Shown in pieces: positions 38,547 through 46,551 of a stretch of 49,528 nucleotides of DNA (positions are counted from its first letter, which is position 1; every line of letters starts with the position of its first letter). The translations under genes and the position numbers were made by a program. The stretch covers positions 1 through 49,528 of the forward strand of contig DATLFM010000096.1 in assembly GCA_035541015.1 (NCBI GenBank), in the 5' to 3' direction. The DNA is from Candidatus Thermoplasmatota archaeon (GTDB lineage: Archaea; Thermoplasmatota; SW-10-69-26; JACQPN01; JAIVGT01). The notes under the pieces are model-generated. The model did no database searches. It was not told the origin of the DNA and saw only the letters and a list, made by a program, of their open reading frames with translations.

Positions 38547-40046
38547 CTAGCGGGCGAGGTGGGGCAGCAGCAGCGGGACGAGGATGAGGCCCAGGATGAG
38601 AAGCCCCGTCGTCCACGTGATGCGGCGCGCCGTCCGCTCGACGCGATCGAGCTTCTCCTGCGTCTGCGCGTCGAGTCCCCGCACGCGCAGGCTGCGGTCG
38701 TCGAGGCGCTCGACCACGATCCGGTCGCCCGGCACGCCGAGGATCCGGCGCAGGATGCCTCGAACGCTCGTCCGGTACATCTGGCCGCCGTCGAGCGGCC
38801 CGGCTGGAAGCGCGTTGAAGGTGCCCACCATGAGGTTGAGCCAGAAGATCCAGTACATGGCGTTGGCGAGCACGAGGGTTCCTCCGACGCCAAGCGCCGA
38901 GAAGGGCCCGTCCTTCACGGCGTAGAACGTTGCGAGGTCGTCGGGGAATGGGGACAGGCCGGCGAAGGGAAGGCCGATGAAGAAGCCAAAGCTGTTCCAT
39001 CCGCCGGCAAGCGGCTGCGTCTGGAGCTGGATCAGGTCCTGCATCGAGGGCGGCGGGCACCGGTCGCACACGACGGGGTAGCCGCCCTGCGAGGTGAGGT
39101 TGAGCGTGCCCACGCCAAGCCACGGGCGGCCAAAGTAGCTCTGGTTGTTGGCTTGCGGGAAGTGCGCGGCGAAGTAGCCGTAGCGGTCGACGAGGTGGAC
39201 CTCGCGCTCGACGACGCGCCCGTCGGGCTGGAGGATGCGAAGGCCGATCGTGTCGTACACGTTCTTTCCCTCGAGCCGCCGGCTGAACTCGATCGTGTTC
39301 GCGACGGGCCGCGCGTCGACGTGCGTGAGCACGCTGCCGCTCCGGAGGCCCGCCTCCTCCGCGGGCGAGCCCGGGTACACGACGGAGACGCCCACACCTT
39401 CGCTCTTGACCGCAAGCGCCCCCCACGCGGAGGTGAACACGAGCGCGCACAGGAGGGCGACCACGAGGTTCGAGGTGACGCCCGCGGCAAAGACGCGGTT
39501 CTTGACGCGCGTAGGGGCCCGCTCCATCTCCTCGTCGTCGGGCTCCACGAAGGCGCCGATGGGCACGATGAAGAAGATGAGGCCCATCGACTTCACCTTG
39601 AGGTCGTGGGCGCGAGCGAGGATGCCGTGGCTGTATTCGTGCACGATGAGGGCGACGGCAAGCGCGAGGATGCCGTACCACAGCGGGATGAGCGGGTTCA
39701 ACCCGGGAAGCACGAGGAGCTGCTCGGGCGGCACGGCCGCGCGCGAGGCCACCACGGGGTTCGTGGCGAAGATCCAAAGCTGGAAGAGGAGAAGCGCGAA
39801 GATGCCCGCGCCGGCCACGATCGTCGCCACGACGCCCACGTCGCCGGCCACGCGCCAGAACGATTTGGCGCGCGCGAGGCGGTCCATGAGGCGAAGGCCC
39901 TTCTCGGTGCGCCAGAGGATGCACGCTCCAAGCGCAAGCTCGAAGTTGGGCCCCGAGAGCTTGCCGCGGAAGCGCAGGACGAGAAGGACGACGAGGTAGA
40001 GGTTCAGGGCCGCCAGGAACAGCAGCAGCCCGTCGAACGATGCCAT
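38547..40046 (-). CDS. Site-2 protease family intramembrane metalloprotease (M50) with PDZ domain
   Basis: 499 residues. N-terminal membrane helices precede LIVHEYSHGILARAHDLKV, the HExxH zinc motif within a helix near residue 140. Hydrophobic segments follow (SNLVVALLCALVFTSAWG), then a PDZ-like domain (VVYPGSPAEEAGLRSGSVLT). The second metal motif is FNALPAGPLDGGQMYR (LDG) near residue 426, and a final helix is TWTTGLLILGLILVPLLLPH. S2P enzymes release membrane-bound regulators. A possible anti-sigma-like target is unknown in archaea. Confidence 0.9.
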   Translation of the reverse strand: MASFDGLLLFLAALNLYLVVLLVLRFRGKLSGPNFELALGACILWRTEKGLRLMDRLARAKSFWRVAGDVGVVATIVAGAGIFALLLFQLWIFATNPVVASRAAVPPEQLLVLPGLNPLIPLWYGILALAVALIVHEYSHGILARAHDLKVKSMGLIFFIVPIGAFVEPDDEEMERAPTRVKNRVFAAGVTSNLVVALLCALVFTSAWGALAVKSEGVGVSVVYPGSPAEEAGLRSGSVLTHVDARPVANTIEFSRRLEGKNVYDTIGLRILQPDGRVVEREVHLVDRYGYFAAHFPQANNQSYFGRPWLGVGTLNLTSQGGYPVVCDRCPPPSMQDLIQLQTQPLAGGWNSFGFFIGLPFAGLSPFPDDLATFYAVKDGPFSALGVGGTLVLANAMYWIFWLNLMVGTFNALPAGPLDGGQMYRTSVRGILRRILGVPGDRIVVERLDDRSLRVRGLDAQTQEKLDRVERTARRITWTTGLLILGLILVPLLLPHLAR

Positions 40047-40073
40047 CTCGCGAGCGCATACTCGCCCGCATCG

Positions 40074-40080
40074 TTTAAAG
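40074..40080. promoter_or_regulatory. TATA box of the site-2 protease gene
   Basis: On the minus strand, ACCTTTAAACGATGC lies 28-34 nt before ATG 40046, giving a very short or absent leader. On the plus strand TTTAAAGG lies about 53 nt before cutA at 40131, so it might also serve that gene. Confidence 0.55.
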
Positions 40081-40130
40081 GTTCGCGTGCGCCCGAAGTC
40101 TTGATAGGACCTTCCTTCCTACGCAGCCGC

Positions 40131-40583
40131 ATGCCCGCTCCCGGTCCACGCGACGACCTCTCGGAAGTGCTGTTTCTGTACACGGTCGCCGCCAGCGAAG
40201 CGGAGGCGCGGCGCGTCGCCTCGCACCTTCTCAAGCGGCGCCTGGTCGCCTGCGTGAACGCCTTCCCCGTCTCGTCCCGCTACTGGTGGAAGGGCAAGAT
40301 CGAGTCCGCGTCCGAGGTCGCGATGGTGATGAAGAGCACGCAGGGCCTCGTGCGCGAGGTCGCCAAGGAGCTTCGCCGCGTGCACTCGTACGACGTTCCC
40401 GCGCTCGTGGCGCTTCCCGTGGCCGAGGGGCTTGGCGCCTACCTCGACTGGGTGCGCGGCGAGACGCGCGGCCCCCCGCTCTCGAAGGCGGTGAAGCCCA
40501 TCAAGGCTCGAAACGGACGGGCACGCGCGGGGCGACGAACTCGTCGATCAGGCGCTTGGCCCAGGCGAGCTTCCTCCGCTTGA
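40131..40583 (+). CDS. cutA: CutA1-like divalent-cation tolerance protein with C-terminal extension
   Basis: 150 residues from ATG 40131. The CutA core is clear: LYTVAASEAEARRVASHLLK, RLVACVNAFPVSSRYWWKGK, EVAMVMKSTQGLVREVAKEL and HSYDVPALVALPVAEGLGAY, ending at LDWVRGETR near residue 114. CutA forms trimers of unclear physiological role. The extra 36 residues are Arg-rich (RNGRARAGRRTRRSGAWPRR) and are encoded opposite the 3' end of mptE. Either the extension is real or the annotated stop is an accident of open GC-rich sequence; the core assignment is firm. Confidence 0.85.
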   Translation: MPAPGPRDDLSEVLFLYTVAASEAEARRVASHLLKRRLVACVNAFPVSSRYWWKGKIESASEVAMVMKSTQGLVREVAKELRRVHSYDVPALVALPVAEGLGAYLDWVRGETRGPPLSKAVKPIKARNGRARAGRRTRRSGAWPRRASSA

Positions 40584-41169
40584 CCTCGGCGTCCTTGCCC
40601 TCCTTGGGCGCGGGACGCGAAAAGTCGAACCCCGTGAGAACGAGCTCGCGCGCGCCGGCTGCGGCGGCCAGGAAGCAGGCGCGGTCCCCGTCGGTGAATC
40701 CGCCGGCGTTGACGAGCTTTCCTTGCGGACGCGCTTGCGTGGTGCCAAGCACGGGACCGGCAAACTCGGGCACCCAGCGCTCCAAGGCGTCGCGGTTGTC
40801 CCCGTGCGCGGCCACGCACGCGATGGCGCCGCGGTCGTTGGCCCAGAGTTGGTCGCGCACGTCCCCGTCGAGGTCGGTCACGACGACGGCCGGGAAGACG
40901 GCCTGCGCGACGCATGCGGTGGTGGCGGCGTCGCAGGCGACGACGACGTGGTCCTCGGCGAGCGAAGCGAGGCTTTCGGACGGGGCCGGACCGGCCACGA
41001 CGACCGTCTTTTGGCCAAGCCTACGGGCAAGCGCGCCAACGTCGACGCGCTGCCGGCACCCATCGAGCAGGCGGTCCAGACGCGCCGCGGCGGCCTCGTC
41101 CTCGGGAATCGAGTACCCGAAGTCGCGCGCGATCTGGCGGTAGAGCGGCTCCCACGCGGGCCATTCCAT
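40501..41169 (-). CDS. mptE: 6-hydroxymethyl-7,8-dihydropterin pyrophosphokinase, archaeal MptE type
   Basis: 222 residues, DUF115/MptE family. It transfers pyrophosphate from ATP to 6-hydroxymethyl-dihydropterin in tetrahydromethanopterin or folate synthesis. The family core is visible: VVVAGPAPSESLASL (glycine loop), VVACDAATTAC, FPAVVVTDLDGDVRDQL (the metal-binding TDLDGD), AHGDNRDALERWVPEF and GGFTDGDRACFLA. LVLTGFDFS closes the fold. The stop is within cutA's extended 3' end (83 nt antisense overlap). The next gene upstream, DUF373, ends 7 nt before it. Confidence 0.9.
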   Translation of the reverse strand: MEWPAWEPLYRQIARDFGYSIPEDEAAAARLDRLLDGCRQRVDVGALARRLGQKTVVVAGPAPSESLASLAEDHVVVACDAATTACVAQAVFPAVVVTDLDGDVRDQLWANDRGAIACVAAHGDNRDALERWVPEFAGPVLGTTQARPQGKLVNAGGFTDGDRACFLAAAAGARELVLTGFDFSRPAPKEGKDAEVKRRKLAWAKRLIDEFVAPRVPVRFEP

Positions 41170-41175
41170 GGCCCA

Positions 41176-42252
41176 TCACCGGGCGGGCACGCCCGCGCGC
41201 GCGTTCCACGACTTGAGGTACGCGTTGCTCGCCGCGCCGGCAAGCGCAAGGAGCAGGCCCGCGACAAGCTGCAGGAACTCGATCGTGGCCAAGCCCAGCG
41301 ACTCGCCTTGGAGCGCCCGCGCCATCGAGGCGAGGATCGCCGAGCCGATGAGGCCCGTGGCGATGGCCGAGAAGGGAAGCGGCCAGTAGGGCGAGACGTC
41401 CTCGTCCTTCAGCATGGCATCGATGATGCGGCCCGAGAGGTGGATGATGAACGCGAGCACGAACCACCAGATGAGCTGCGCTGCGACCGTGACGACGTAC
41501 GCCGGCAGGTTGCCGCGGTAGTCCGTCCCGGCAAACGTGCTGAGAAGCCCGTTCACGACGACAAGGAGCGCCACGACGCCCGTGTACACGACAAGCTCGC
41601 CCGAAAGGAGGCCCGAGGCGACGCGCGAGGCGAAACCGCGCGCGGTGGCGAAGAGGTGCAGCGCTTTGAGGATGAAGTACGTGCCGATCGTGAAGGTGAT
41701 GGCGCCGATTCCCTTGTCGGCCTGGCCGGCAAGCGCGAAGGCGCCGTACACGACAAGGCCAAGCGCAAACGGGATGACAAACGTGCGGCGGACCTTGTCG
41801 TCCTCGAGGGCCTTCTTGACGACGTAGAACGTGCCCTCGATGTCCGCGTTCTGCTTCACGATGATGCGCCGCACGGCCTCGACGCGCACGCGGCTTGTGA
41901 CAAGCGGCAGGATGAACTCGTCCTCGGCGCCGTCGGTGACAAAGACGCACCGGTCCGCCTGGATGCGGGAGAGGACCTCGTCGAGCTGGCGGGTGATGCC
42001 CGTGTCGCTCGTGAGCCCCACGCGCTTGTCGCCGCAGATCGTCACGATCTCGGCGTCCACGCCCTCGCGGCGGAGCTGGTCGTAGATGTTGATGGCCCCA
42101 AAGAGGGCGTTCGTGTCGCTCTCCTCGGGGTCGGCGATGCCCATGAGTGTGGCCACGCGAAGGTTGTTCTCCCGACCGATGATGGGCGAGCCGGCTCCCA
42201 CCTTCTCGCCAAAGTCGTTGTCGCGGTCGATGCACAGAACAAGCGTCTTCAT
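41176..42252 (-). CDS. DUF373 family membrane protein
   Basis: 358 residues from ATG 42252. The N-terminal cytoplasmic domain begins MKTLVLCIDRDNDFGEKVGA and includes NLRVATLMGIADPEESDTNA, the DUF373 signature. The second half has about six hydrophobic helices (VIPFALGLVVYGAFALAG, ELVVYTGVVALLVVVNGLL, LIWWFVLAFIIHLSG and others). The family is found mainly in archaea and has no proven function; the Asp-rich N-terminus could bind metal. It lies just upstream of mptE in the same orientation. Confidence 0.87.
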   Translation of the reverse strand: MKTLVLCIDRDNDFGEKVGAGSPIIGRENNLRVATLMGIADPEESDTNALFGAINIYDQLRREGVDAEIVTICGDKRVGLTSDTGITRQLDEVLSRIQADRCVFVTDGAEDEFILPLVTSRVRVEAVRRIIVKQNADIEGTFYVVKKALEDDKVRRTFVIPFALGLVVYGAFALAGQADKGIGAITFTIGTYFILKALHLFATARGFASRVASGLLSGELVVYTGVVALLVVVNGLLSTFAGTDYRGNLPAYVVTVAAQLIWWFVLAFIIHLSGRIIDAMLKDEDVSPYWPLPFSAIATGLIGSAILASMARALQGESLGLATIEFLQLVAGLLLALAGAASNAYLKSWNARAGVPAR

Positions 42253-42283
42253 GGGAGGGCAGGCGCCCGATTTCCCCTGCACC

Positions 42284-42293
42284 GTATAAATAA
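42284..42293 (-). promoter_or_regulatory. TATA box of DUF373-mptE
   Basis: The minus strand reads AGAGCTTATTTATACGG, 32-41 nt before ATG 42252. Initiation near 42260 gives a leader of about 10 nt. Confidence 0.65.
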
Positions 42294-42366
42294 GCTCTGA
42301 GACAGGACACGAAGCAAGCAAGGGGCAAGCGCGCGCTTTCGGGTTGACGAGAGCGTCGCGGGAACG

Positions 42367-42374
42367 TATTTAAT
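42367..42374 (+). promoter_or_regulatory. TATA box of the S15-type peptidase gene
   Basis: GTATTTAAT lies 24-31 nt before GTG 42398. Initiation falls on the start codon, so the transcript is probably leaderless. This supports GTG 42398 as the true start. Confidence 0.65.
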
Positions 42375-42397
42375 CCCGCAGAACGCCTGGCGCTCGG

Positions 42398-44224
42398 GTG
42401 CCGCCCGTGCGCCTCGCGCTTGCCTTGTTCGTCGTCGTGCCCGCCGCCTCGCTTTCCGGCTGCCTTGGCCCGTCCGCCGAAAACGGGACGCTTGCGCCTG
42501 CCGACCTGCCGCTCGTCGATCGCCTGGCGCCCGTGCTCTTTGGCGGCTACCTGCACGAGTACTTCGACATTCCCGTCGACGGCCCGCAAGGACGCATCTC
42601 GATCCACCTCGACCTGTGGCGCCCCGACCCGGCCACGTTTGTCGGCGACGACGCGTCGCTTGCGGAGGCGCCCGCGCCCGTCGTGGTCGACATGGGCCCG
42701 TACTTCGGGTCGATCAAGCGCGGCGAAGACCGCCGCACGTCCCACTACGTGCACAAGTGGATGTTCGAGCACATGATCCCGCGCGGCTACGCGTTTGCCG
42801 CCGTCGAGAACGCGGGAAGCGCGGGCTCGACGGGCTGCTGGGACTTCATGGGGCCCAACGAGGTGGCCGGCGCGGCCGCCGCCGTCGATTGGCTGGGATC
42901 GCAGCCCTGGAGCAACGGCAAGGTGGGCATGATCGGCAAGAGCTACGACGGCATGACGCAGATCATGGCGGCAAGCCGCAATCCGCAGCACTTGGCGACG
43001 ATCGTTCCGGTGGCGCCGCTCACGCACGCCTACGCCGGCGTCTACATGAACGGCGTGCCCTACCTCGGATTCTGGGGCGGCGCGCTTGCCGCCTACACGG
43101 TCCTGACGGGCATCGCAGACATTCCCACGCACACGCCCGAGCGCGTCCCGAACGCCGTCGCGCGGGCGCCGCACATGGCCCAATGCACGCCCGAGAACGT
43201 CGTGGGCGGCCTTGGGAACCTCGGCGACTACAACGAGTACTACCAGAAGCGCGACTTCCGCGAAAGCGCAAAGACGCTCTCCATCCCCGTCTTCTTCATG
43301 CAGGGGTTCCTCGACGCAAACGTGCGCCCGGACAACGCCTTCCCGTACGTGAACGACCTCCCCGGCCCGAAGATGGTGTGGCTTGGGCAGTGGCGCCACG
43401 ACTACGCGAACGCCACGTGGGCCGGCCGCGAGGACATGTACCTTGCGCTCCACCGCTGGTTCGACCGGTGGCTCCTTGGCATCGACAACGGAATCGAGAA
43501 CGAGCTTGGCATCGTAGTCCAAGACTCGCAAGGCAACTGGCGCCGCGAGGAAACGTGGCCCCCCGCCGACGCGCAGCCGCTCCTGTTCCGCTTGGCCGAG
43601 GGCCGGCTCGTCGCCGACCCCGCCGCGCAGGGAACCTTCTCGCGCTTCGTCGACGACGGCAACCCCGAATGGCACCTTGGCCGCGCCCGGCCCGTGCAAG
43701 CGCCCCTGCCAAACTACGTCGTCTACTACGGCGAGCCCCTGACGCACGCCGCGCACGTCGCCGGACCGGCCGTGCTCGAGATCCACGTCAAGTCCAACGG
43801 TCCCCGCGGCCAGATCGTCGCCTTGCTCCTCGACTGCCCCGCGACCGGAAGCCACGAGTGCGACCTCGTCGCGTACGGCGCCATGAACCTCCTCCACCGC
43901 AACGGGCTTGCCCGCGGCGAGCCCCTCACGCCGGGGGAAGCCGTGCGCGCGGTCTTCGAGCTGCAGCCGCGCGACTACGTCTTTGCCGCCGGGCGCGTGC
44001 CCGCGCTCGTGCTCGCCGGCACGGACGGGCGGTTCTTCATGCCCGAGCCCACGCGCAACGTCCTCACGATCTTCGAGGACGACGAGCGCCCCTCGAGCCT
44101 CCAGCTTCCGCTTGTCGCGCGCGGACCCGAGACGGTGCTGTTCACCGCCTGCGGCGTCTACCAGAAGAGCTTGCCTTGCTACGATCCCGAGCGCAAGGAC
44201 GCCTACCACGCGACGAAGGCCTAG
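42398..44224 (+). CDS. Lipoprotein S15-type (X-Pro dipeptidyl-peptidase/CocE-like) hydrolase
   Basis: 608 residues from GTG 42398. The signal peptide ends in a lipobox (AASLSGCLG), so the enzyme is anchored outside the membrane. The CocE/NonD alpha/beta hydrolase core has the nucleophile in VGMIGKSYDGMTQ near residue 189, the acid in MQGFLDANV and the His in GQWRHDYANA. The C-terminal half (from about 390) is the jelly-roll domain of the family (HVAGPAVLEIHVKSNGPRGQ). Peptidase or acyl-esterase activity is likely. Its stop shares CTAG with the opposing gene. Confidence 0.88.
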   Translation: MPPVRLALALFVVVPAASLSGCLGPSAENGTLAPADLPLVDRLAPVLFGGYLHEYFDIPVDGPQGRISIHLDLWRPDPATFVGDDASLAEAPAPVVVDMGPYFGSIKRGEDRRTSHYVHKWMFEHMIPRGYAFAAVENAGSAGSTGCWDFMGPNEVAGAAAAVDWLGSQPWSNGKVGMIGKSYDGMTQIMAASRNPQHLATIVPVAPLTHAYAGVYMNGVPYLGFWGGALAAYTVLTGIADIPTHTPERVPNAVARAPHMAQCTPENVVGGLGNLGDYNEYYQKRDFRESAKTLSIPVFFMQGFLDANVRPDNAFPYVNDLPGPKMVWLGQWRHDYANATWAGREDMYLALHRWFDRWLLGIDNGIENELGIVVQDSQGNWRREETWPPADAQPLLFRLAEGRLVADPAAQGTFSRFVDDGNPEWHLGRARPVQAPLPNYVVYYGEPLTHAAHVAGPAVLEIHVKSNGPRGQIVALLLDCPATGSHECDLVAYGAMNLLHRNGLARGEPLTPGEAVRAVFELQPRDYVFAAGRVPALVLAGTDGRFFMPEPTRNVLTIFEDDERPSSLQLPLVARGPETVLFTACGVYQKSLPCYDPERKDAYHATKA

Positions 44225-44529
44225 GGTCCCGACACGGGCGGGACCTTCGACAGCTCGCCGGGCGAGAGCGCGACCGCCTTCTTCCACACCCACGCGCCGT
44301 GCTCCTTCGCAACCTCCTCCACGCGGGGCGCAAGGTCGGCCGGAAGCAAGAGCACGTTGCGGCGCAGGAGAAGGTGGGGCTTGCCCGCAAGAAGGCCCGG
44401 GCGCTCGCGGCCGCGGTCCGTCCAGCCAAAGAGCGCGCGCTGGAGGCGGTTCATGGAGGTGCGCGAGGCGGCGGGCGGGTGCCCGTAGACGAGGACGAAG
44501 CCGGCGGCCATCGTGCGATGAATGTTCAT
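44221..44529 (-). CDS. Unknown small basic protein
   Basis: 102 residues if ATG 44529 is used (MNIHRTMAAGF); ATG 44511 would trim six. I do not recognise the family. It begins with a beta-strand-like FVLVYGHPPAASRTSMNRLQ followed by ALFGWTDRGRERPGLLAG, a basic stretch, and VLLLPADLAPRVEEVAKEHG. This pattern suggests a small alpha/beta domain. The start codon lies within the 18-bp palindrome at 44514-44531, which also occurs at 1458. It converges on the peptidase gene with a CTAG overlap. Confidence 0.65.
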   Translation of the reverse strand: MNIHRTMAAGFVLVYGHPPAASRTSMNRLQRALFGWTDRGRERPGLLAGKPHLLLRRNVLLLPADLAPRVEEVAKEHGAWVWKKAVALSPGELSKVPPVSGP

Positions 44530-44531
44530 CG
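44514..44531. repeat. 18-bp palindromic element, copy 2 (TGCGATGAATGTTCATCG)
   Basis: Identical in 18 of 18 positions to 1458-1475. Here it covers the ATG at 44529 of the minus gene and lies about 57 nt upstream of the plus-strand MBL gene at 44588, so it could control either direction. Confidence 0.55.
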
Positions 44532-44587
44532 CAGGCTTGAAGGCTTCGCCGGCAAGCTTCAAGCGCGCCGCGCGGCCTCCCTCGCGC

Positions 44588-45223
44588 ATGCTCCTTGAGC
44601 GCCGCATCGTGGGCCGCATGCAGAACTTCACCTACCTCGTGGGCGACCCGCAGACGAAGGAGGCGGCCATCGTCGACCCGAGCTTCGACGCAAGCGTGCC
44701 GGTGAGCCTCGCGCGCACGCTTGGCTACGAGGTGACGCACGTCTTCAACACGCACGAGCACTTCGACCACGTGCAGGACGACGCCGTCGCGCGCAAGCTC
44801 ACGGGGGCAAAGGTCGTGGCCCACGAGGCGGCCGACATCGACGAGAAGGACGTTTCCGTGCGCGACGGCGAGATCGTGCGCGTGGGCAGCCTCGACGTGA
44901 AGGCGCTCCACTGCCCCGGCCACACGCCAGGCAGCACGAGTTGGCTCGTCCACGACCCGGCGGGCGTGGGCCACGTGTTCACGGGCGACGTGCTCTTCGT
45001 GGGCAACTGCGGCCGGTGCGACCTTCCCGGAAGCGACCCCGCGGCCATGTGGAACACGCTCCACAACGTGCTCGGCAAGCTTCCGGACGAGACGGTCGTG
45101 CTGCCCGGGCACGACTACGGCCCCACGCCGCAGAGCACGATCGGCCACGAAAAACGAACCAACTACACGATGGCGCGCATGACGCAATCCGAGTTCGTCC
45201 GCTTCGTGCTGTCGCCCGGCTGA
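44588..45223 (+). CDS. MBL-fold hydrolase, glyoxalase II / persulfide dioxygenase (ETHE1)-like
   Basis: 211 residues from ATG 44588. The metal motif THEHFDHVQDD (HxHxDH) lies near residue 56. CPGHTPGSTSWLVHD and TGDVLFVGNCGRCDLPGSDP follow, the GNCGR segment being typical of the ETHE1/glyoxalase II branch. LPDETVVLPGHDYGPTPQST carries the last ligand. Substrates in this branch are glutathione thioesters or persulfides; archaea often use other low-molecular-weight thiols, so the exact reaction is open. No other glyoxalase gene is adjacent, although a VOC protein is encoded at 32939. Confidence 0.85.
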   Translation: MLLERRIVGRMQNFTYLVGDPQTKEAAIVDPSFDASVPVSLARTLGYEVTHVFNTHEHFDHVQDDAVARKLTGAKVVAHEAADIDEKDVSVRDGEIVRVGSLDVKALHCPGHTPGSTSWLVHDPAGVGHVFTGDVLFVGNCGRCDLPGSDPAAMWNTLHNVLGKLPDETVVLPGHDYGPTPQSTIGHEKRTNYTMARMTQSEFVRFVLSPG

Positions 45224-45307
45224 GCGCCGGGACGGACCTTGGAATCGTCCGCGCGCGCTACGGGGCGTCCCTCATCCTATTTTCGCGCCCGCGTCGCAGT
45301 GCGGCTG

Positions 45308-46309
45308 ATGGAAGCCACGGTCATCATCCCCGTACTGAACGAGGGACCGCGGCTTGCCCGCTGCGTGGAGGCGGTCGCCCGCCAGGAGGGCGCGAAGTTC
45401 GAAATCCTCGTCGTGGACGGCGGCAGCACGGACGGCTGCCTGGCCGCCTTGCGGTGCAGCGAAGCGACGGTCGTCCACGCGCCCGGCCTTGGCGTCTCGG
45501 CCTCGCGCAACCTGGGCGCCCGTCGGGCGCGCGGGCACGTGTTGGCGTTCACGGACGGCGACTGCGTGCCGCGGCCGGGGTGGCTTCGGACCTTGCTCGA
45601 CCGCGCCTCGGAGCCGGGCGTGGGCGGCGTGGGCGGGGCGTTGCGTCACTCGGCTCGCGGCTTTGCCGGGCGCGCCGAGGACCTCGAGACGACGGCGTTC
45701 TACCGGGGGTACATCACGAGCAACGTCGCCTACCACGCGGACGTCTTCCGCGAGGTCGGAGGGTTCGATCCCTCGCTGCGCTGCGCGGAGGACTGGGACC
45801 TCGCCTGGCGCGTCATGGCCATGGGCCACGACCTCGTCTATTGTCCGGAGGCCGTGGTGGAGCACGACCCGCCGGAGAACGAGGGGTACTCCTCCTTCCT
45901 TCGGAAGCAGTTCTGGTACGCGCGCAACGACGTCCCCGTCCTGCTTCGCCGGGCGCGCGGCGCCAACGGCCCGGGCCGCCGGAGCGCGCGGGAGTTCCTG
46001 GGCGGCGCCCTGTACCACGCCGCAAGCCTCGCCCTTCTGGGCTCGGTCGTGGGCGCGCCCGCCGGCGCCGTCCTGTGGGGCGGCTGGGCCCTCCGGCGCG
46101 CGCTCATGGTCCGTCGCCGCAACGCGTACGCGAGAGGGCGCGTCGCGCACCTGGCCGCCCACTTCGCCCTGAAGAGCCTCGCGCGCGGGGCCGGCACGTG
46201 GGTGGGCCTCGCCGACGTGGCCCGAACGGGTCTGGCCGCGCGGCGGCAGGTCCCGGAGGGACCTGCGCGACCCCTCAAATCCGAGAAGCGCACGAACGTG
46301 CGCGCATGA
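45308..46309 (+). CDS. GT2-family glycosyltransferase
   Basis: 333 residues from ATG 45308, next to the start predicted by a TATA-like TCCTATTTTCGC (about 45276-45287). GT-A fold motifs: ATVIIPVLNEGPRLARCVEA, FEILVVDGGSTDG, GVSASRNLGARRARGHVLAF, TDGDCVPRPGWL (metal-binding DxD-type) and RCAEDWDLAWRVMAMGHD (ED/ERW-type catalytic region). A hydrophobic segment near residues 236-262 (ALYHAASLALLGSVVGAPAG) may bind the membrane. Role in lipid or protein glycosylation is inference. Its stop overlaps the next ATG. Confidence 0.88.
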   Translation: MEATVIIPVLNEGPRLARCVEAVARQEGAKFEILVVDGGSTDGCLAALRCSEATVVHAPGLGVSASRNLGARRARGHVLAFTDGDCVPRPGWLRTLLDRASEPGVGGVGGALRHSARGFAGRAEDLETTAFYRGYITSNVAYHADVFREVGGFDPSLRCAEDWDLAWRVMAMGHDLVYCPEAVVEHDPPENEGYSSFLRKQFWYARNDVPVLLRRARGANGPGRRSAREFLGGALYHAASLALLGSVVGAPAGAVLWGGWALRRALMVRRRNAYARGRVAHLAAHFALKSLARGAGTWVGLADVARTGLAARRQVPEGPARPLKSEKRTNVRA

Positions 46310-46551
46310 AGGCGCCCGATCCTCTCCTGTCCGCCATCGACCGCTTCCCCGACCTCGACGCGCGCCTTGCGCGCACCGTGACCCGCCTCTCCGAGCGCAT
46401 GCCCCAGGCGGCCGAGCGCGTCGGCGCGCCGCGCGACGGTTGGGACGCCGCGCTTGCGTCCTGGGCGCGCGACTGCCGGCGGATCGAGCGCGCCATCGTG
46501 GAGGTCACGAAGGTGCGGTGCAGGATCCCCGACGGGGCGCCCACGCGCTAG
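46306..46551 (+). CDS. Small protein coupled to the glycosyltransferase, unknown
   Basis: 81 residues from ATG 46306, in an ATGA overlap with the GT2 stop. The sequence MKAPDPLLSAIDRFPDLDAR, then LARTVTRLSERMPQ and RRIERAIVEVTKVRCRIPDG, is helical with no known motif. It ends with CTAG shared with the opposing DUF488 gene. Coupling suggests a partner of the glycosyltransferase, but there is no direct evidence. Confidence 0.6.
   Translation: MKAPDPLLSAIDRFPDLDARLARTVTRLSERMPQAAERVGAPRDGWDAALASWARDCRRIERAIVEVTKVRCRIPDGAPTR

Noticed and set aside
41021-45187. Very long antisense open frame (1388 codons), and similar ones at 5570-8266 and 14299-17532
   Set aside because: They lie opposite clearly recognisable genes, have low-complexity Arg/Ala/Gly/His-rich translations, and reflect the scarcity of stops in GC-rich DNA.
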